This document shows positions 63,847 to 64,000 of a stretch of 64,000 bases of DNA, piece by piece. The first letter of the stretch is position 1. Each line of letters opens with the position of its first letter. Where the stretch lies: NCBI RefSeq assembly GCF_004798585.1, contig NZ_PPXQ01000003.1, positions 282,026-346,025 on the forward strand, read 5' to 3'. The position numbers and the translations under genes were made by a program. The notes under the pieces are model-generated. The model did not search any database. It saw nothing but the letters and a program-made list of their open reading frames with translations, and was not told the DNA's origin. Source of the stretch: Massilia sp. Mn16-1_5. Its GTDB lineage: Bacteria > Pseudomonadota > Gammaproteobacteria > Burkholderiales > Burkholderiaceae_D.

Positions 63847-64000
63847 CACAATTCAAGCTTCACGCGTGGGCATGCCCACCCTTGTATCTTGATCGAGTTG
63901 GTGGTTAGCTATCACCAGCAGAGGTGAAGACCAGCTTGGGCCCACCCTTAAGGCTCGACCTTGGAAGGTAGATCAAGCCCTTCACCTCGTTCCCACACCA
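63847..64000. other. Downstream region of the permease gene
   Basis: The palindrome GTGGGCATGCCCAC (63866-63879) follows the permease stop by 20 bp and may be a terminator or a REP fragment. From 63905 to the window end a leftward frame is open (32 codons ending in TAA), but it is too short and unfamiliar to call as a gene. Confidence 0.35.

Noticed and set aside
63905..64000. Leftward frame at the window edge ending in TAA (contains KGLIYLPRSS)
   Set aside because: Only 32 codons are visible and the sequence was not recognised, so a gene cannot be supported.

Overview
The window looks like a chromosome segment of a high-GC betaproteobacterium, most likely a Massilia/Telluria/Duganella-type Oxalobacteraceae. 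This rests on gene content and order (cysWA-cysB, bpt-aat, ribF-ileS-lspA-coaBC-dut, tonB-exbB-exbD-exbD, spoVR-yeaH-prkA) and on short GTAGGGTGG-type palindromic repeats between genes. The organism assignment is inference; no rRNA gene is present.

Left core (1-11.73 kb): end of cysW, cysA and a CysB-type regulator on the + strand; then leftward genes for an aldo/keto reductase, pyrD, bpt, aat and a Nudix hydrolase; an initiator tRNA-Met with promoter and terminator; a DUF1851 protein; an AlkA-type glycosylase, an EamA transporter, an XdhC-family protein and an M48-like lipoprotein. Right core (43.99-64 kb): coaBC, lspA, ileS, ribF, a TPR protein, a TonB/ExbB/ExbD energy-transducing operon, the SpoVR/YeaH/PrkA stress set, an adenosine/adenine deaminase and an FtsX-type permease.

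Between them lies a ~32.3 kb genomic island (about 11,731-43,986) inserted inside the host dUTPase gene dut. The 5' part of dut remains on the right and the 3' part on the left; joined, they rebuild a normal 149-residue enzyme. The island carries its own intact, divergent dut at the left edge, which presumably replaces the lost function. At its right edge lies an operon of three tyrosine recombinases plus a small HTH/coiled-coil protein, the arrangement of GInt (ginABCD) elements and, more distantly, of Tn554 TnpABC.

The cargo is mainly antiphage defence. An AT-richer block (12.5-19.6 kb) contains an unknown HTH protein, a retron (phosphoribosyltransferase-like effector fused to a winged helix, a structured ncRNA locus, and a retron reverse transcriptase), and a leftward set with a HAD-fold protein and two unknown proteins. 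Small XRE and ribbon-helix-helix regulators precede a higher-GC block (20.2-38.0 kb). That block has a tightly packed four-gene operon: a 1777-aa helicase/DUF1998/endonuclease-like protein, a SNF2-type helicase, a 1670-aa adenine-specific methylase-type protein and a DUF2326 coiled-coil ATPase. It is related to DISARM/Druantia in its parts but does not match their canonical layout as I know it. A GmrSD-type (DUF262+DUF1524) restriction protein overlapping an HNH nuclease follows. The four-gene operon is the best candidate here for a poorly described system; the retron and the dut-replacing island are the next most interesting.
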